Assembly: GCF_003105115.1 (NCBI RefSeq)
Contig: NZ_QETH01000008.1
Location: forward strand, 49,773 to 113,772
Direction of reading: 5' to 3'
Length of the DNA stretch: 64,000 nucleotides
Source of the DNA: Flavobacterium sp. HTF
Lineage (GTDB): Bacteria > Bacteroidota > Bacteroidia > Flavobacteriales > Flavobacteriaceae
Position 1 is the stretch's first letter. The number at the start of each line of letters is the position of its first letter. Under the pieces are notes generated by a model, which had not been told where the DNA came from, made no database searches, and saw nothing but the letters and a program-made list of their open reading frames with translations. A program made the translations under genes and the position numbers. Shown piece by piece: positions 62,943 to 64,000 of this stretch.

Positions 62943-62984
62943 AAAGTTCTCAAAGTTATGTATTGATTTAACTTTGAGAACTTT
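62943..62984. repeat. 16-bp inverted repeat in intergenic DNA
   Basis: AAAGTTCTCAAAGTTA (62943-62958) and TAACTTTGAGAACTTT (62969-62984) are exact inverted copies, loop of ten bases. The adjoining stretch (ACTTTACG...TTGTGCTCTTGGCGGTC) looks like a Flavobacterium intergenic repeat I have seen described informally; not verified. The rest of 62734-63071 holds nothing recognised. Confidence 0.55.
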
Positions 62985-63071
62985 ACGTAAAATATTTGTG
63001 CTCTTGGCGGTCAACTTTTTATCTCATTTCAAAACCTGAAACTTCAAACAAAGAAAACCTGAAACTAAATT

Positions 63072-63323
63072 TTATTTATTCTCAGGCTTATTATTAGCCT
63101 TATCAAAGTTTTTGGATTTTTTTGGATATTTATCGTAACTAATATCGCTTGGGTTTTCTATTACTGATTTTATCGTAATCCAGTCTCCCACAGTAAAGTT
63201 AGAATGTGCGATTTTATAATCTAAAAGATATTCGCCACAAAAATAATTGTTGTTTTCATCTTTTTCTATAATACCGGTATAAACTCCTTTTTGCAGCATT
63301 TTTCCGTGTGAATCATTAGACAT
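63072..63323 (-). CDS. Small hypothetical protein
   Basis: 83 residues, MSNDSHGKMLQKGVYTGIIEKDENNNYFCGEYLLDYKI. The strands and the C-terminal Lys/Asn-rich tail (KYPKKSKNFDKANNKPENK) show a folded domain with a disordered end. No family recognised. Divergent from the next gene across 89 bp. Confidence 0.6.
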   Translation of the reverse strand: MSNDSHGKMLQKGVYTGIIEKDENNNYFCGEYLLDYKIAHSNFTVGDWITIKSVIENPSDISYDKYPKKSKNFDKANNKPENK

Positions 63324-63412
63324 GTTTTATGTTTTTAGATATTAATGCGGCAAAGTTACGCAATATATTGTTTCCTTTAGGGAGATCAGGACAATCTCAT
63401 TATATTTGCAGG

Positions 63413-63952
63413 ATGCAGAAAAACTTTAAACCACATCCAAATTCTTTTAAAAATACATTTTGTATATTTAATGAAGTACTGCCAAATGAAATACAAGGTT
63501 TGAAGAAACAATTTGAAAGCAAAGCCGGCAGTTCCTATTATTATACAGAAGAAGGAATGTACAGGGTTTCGAATCACTGGGGAAGACTGGCAAACAGCAA
63601 ATGGCGCCTGGTAGCGCGTGAACCTGAAACGGAATCGAAAACTAAAATTGGTTTTGCAGCCTGGAGCGAGTTTCATCCGGATAATGCGGAAGAAAAGTTA
63701 TATTATATTGAAGCCGATTATACTAAAAATACAGTAAATTATCAGCACAAAAATAATCCGCTTTATGATGGAAAAGCAATTTTAAGAACCAGTTTTGAAA
63801 CTACAAAGCGCATTAAACAAATCAGAAACCTGCAGCAATTAACTTCCTGGGCAAAATATTTTGATGATGATATCGATGTTTTGAGAAAGAAGATAATTTC
63901 TGAACTGATTTATAGCGAAAAGACATTGGACGAAATTAAAAGAGAAATATAA
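63413..63952 (+). CDS. Hypothetical protein
   Basis: Start set at ATG 63413 (179 residues, MQKNFKPHPNSFKNTF); a longer frame to 63329 begins in the divergent promoter. Features: VSNHWGRLANSKWRLVA, then FAAWSEFHPDNAEEKLYYIEADYT and a helical end (RIKQIRNLQQLTSWAKYF). No signal peptide. I do not recognise the family with certainty. Its stop TAA overlaps the next ATG (TAATG), so translation is coupled. Confidence 0.65.
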   Translation: MQKNFKPHPNSFKNTFCIFNEVLPNEIQGLKKQFESKAGSSYYYTEEGMYRVSNHWGRLANSKWRLVAREPETESKTKIGFAAWSEFHPDNAEEKLYYIEADYTKNTVNYQHKNNPLYDGKAILRTSFETTKRIKQIRNLQQLTSWAKYFDDDIDVLRKKIISELIYSEKTLDEIKREI

Positions 63953-64000
63953 TGGGAAGAAATAATGAAAGGAATATCAAAAAGCATAACGACAAGCTGC
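63952..64000 (+). CDS. Start of an unknown gene (partial)
   Basis: ATG at 63952 overlaps the previous stop codon. Only 16 codons are visible: MGRNNERNIKKHNDKL, basic and polar. The coupling supports it as a real gene; function unknown. Confidence 0.55.
   Translation, partial: MGRNNERNIKKHNDKL

Overview
The window looks like a Flavobacterium chromosome (Bacteroidota). The DNA is AT-rich. It carries a SusC/SusD polysaccharide utilisation locus with a hybrid two-component regulator, many signal-peptidase-II lipoproteins with short MKK starts, few Shine-Dalgarno sequences, and families typical of this genus (DUF5996, DUF6428, DoxX, KTSC, HxlR regulators). No plasmid or phage genes, no CRISPR array and no rRNA were seen. 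One tRNA gene (Tyr) is present.

Layout. 0-5.6 kb: the end of a YheT-like hydrolase, two small channel-like membrane proteins (a DUF4239 bestrophin-like protein and a two-helix potassium-channel-like protein with a non-canonical filter), then a TolC/HlyD/MFS tripartite efflux operon. 5.6-7.7 kb: a compact ars-type operon (ArsR, ArsN1-like acetyltransferase, DUF6428, arsenate-reductase-like phosphatase) without an arsenite efflux gene in view. 7.8-10 kb: a PL14-like lipoprotein, a Tag glycosylase and an NTF2-like protein. 10-16 kb: a co-directional run (NmrA-like reductase, pirin, YCII, bestrophin, esterase, DUF5996) behind two related palindromes. 16-18 kb: DUF1826, then an HxlR regulator divergent from an NAD(P)-binding protein.

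18-39 kb is the carbohydrate part: a GH78 rhamnosidase, a divergent SDR and an AraC regulator, then a polysaccharide utilisation locus on the minus strand (GH16, GH10 with FnIII, TIG lipoprotein, SusD, SusC, hybrid two-component regulator, GH3). The regulator should sense an oligosaccharide in the periplasm and switch on SusC/D import and the enzymes. A 28-bp sequence shared by the SusC and GH3 upstream regions is a good candidate for its operator. The GH10+GH16+GH3 set points to a beta-linked glucan or xylan, but the substrate is not settled by sequence alone.

39-46.8 kb: an FAD/NAD(P)-binding oxidoreductase, small hypotheticals, an SDR and a large GAF hybrid histidine kinase whose terminal Hpt-like domain lacks the phospho-histidine. 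47-60.6 kb is an accessory-looking segment bounded by a direct repeat of about 165 bp made of the 3' end of tRNA-Tyr plus its downstream hairpin. It holds two HxlR regulators with striking operators (divergent from DoxX and from an MFS-methyltransferase pair), NUDIX, LOG, cupin, SASA esterase, TPR, beta-helix, TIG, AraC and Crp/Fnr genes and a decayed IS110 transposase fragment. 60.6-64 kb: tRNA-Tyr, a TlpA-type thiol-disulfide lipoprotein split by an in-frame TGA, a J-domain/KTSC protein and hypotheticals.
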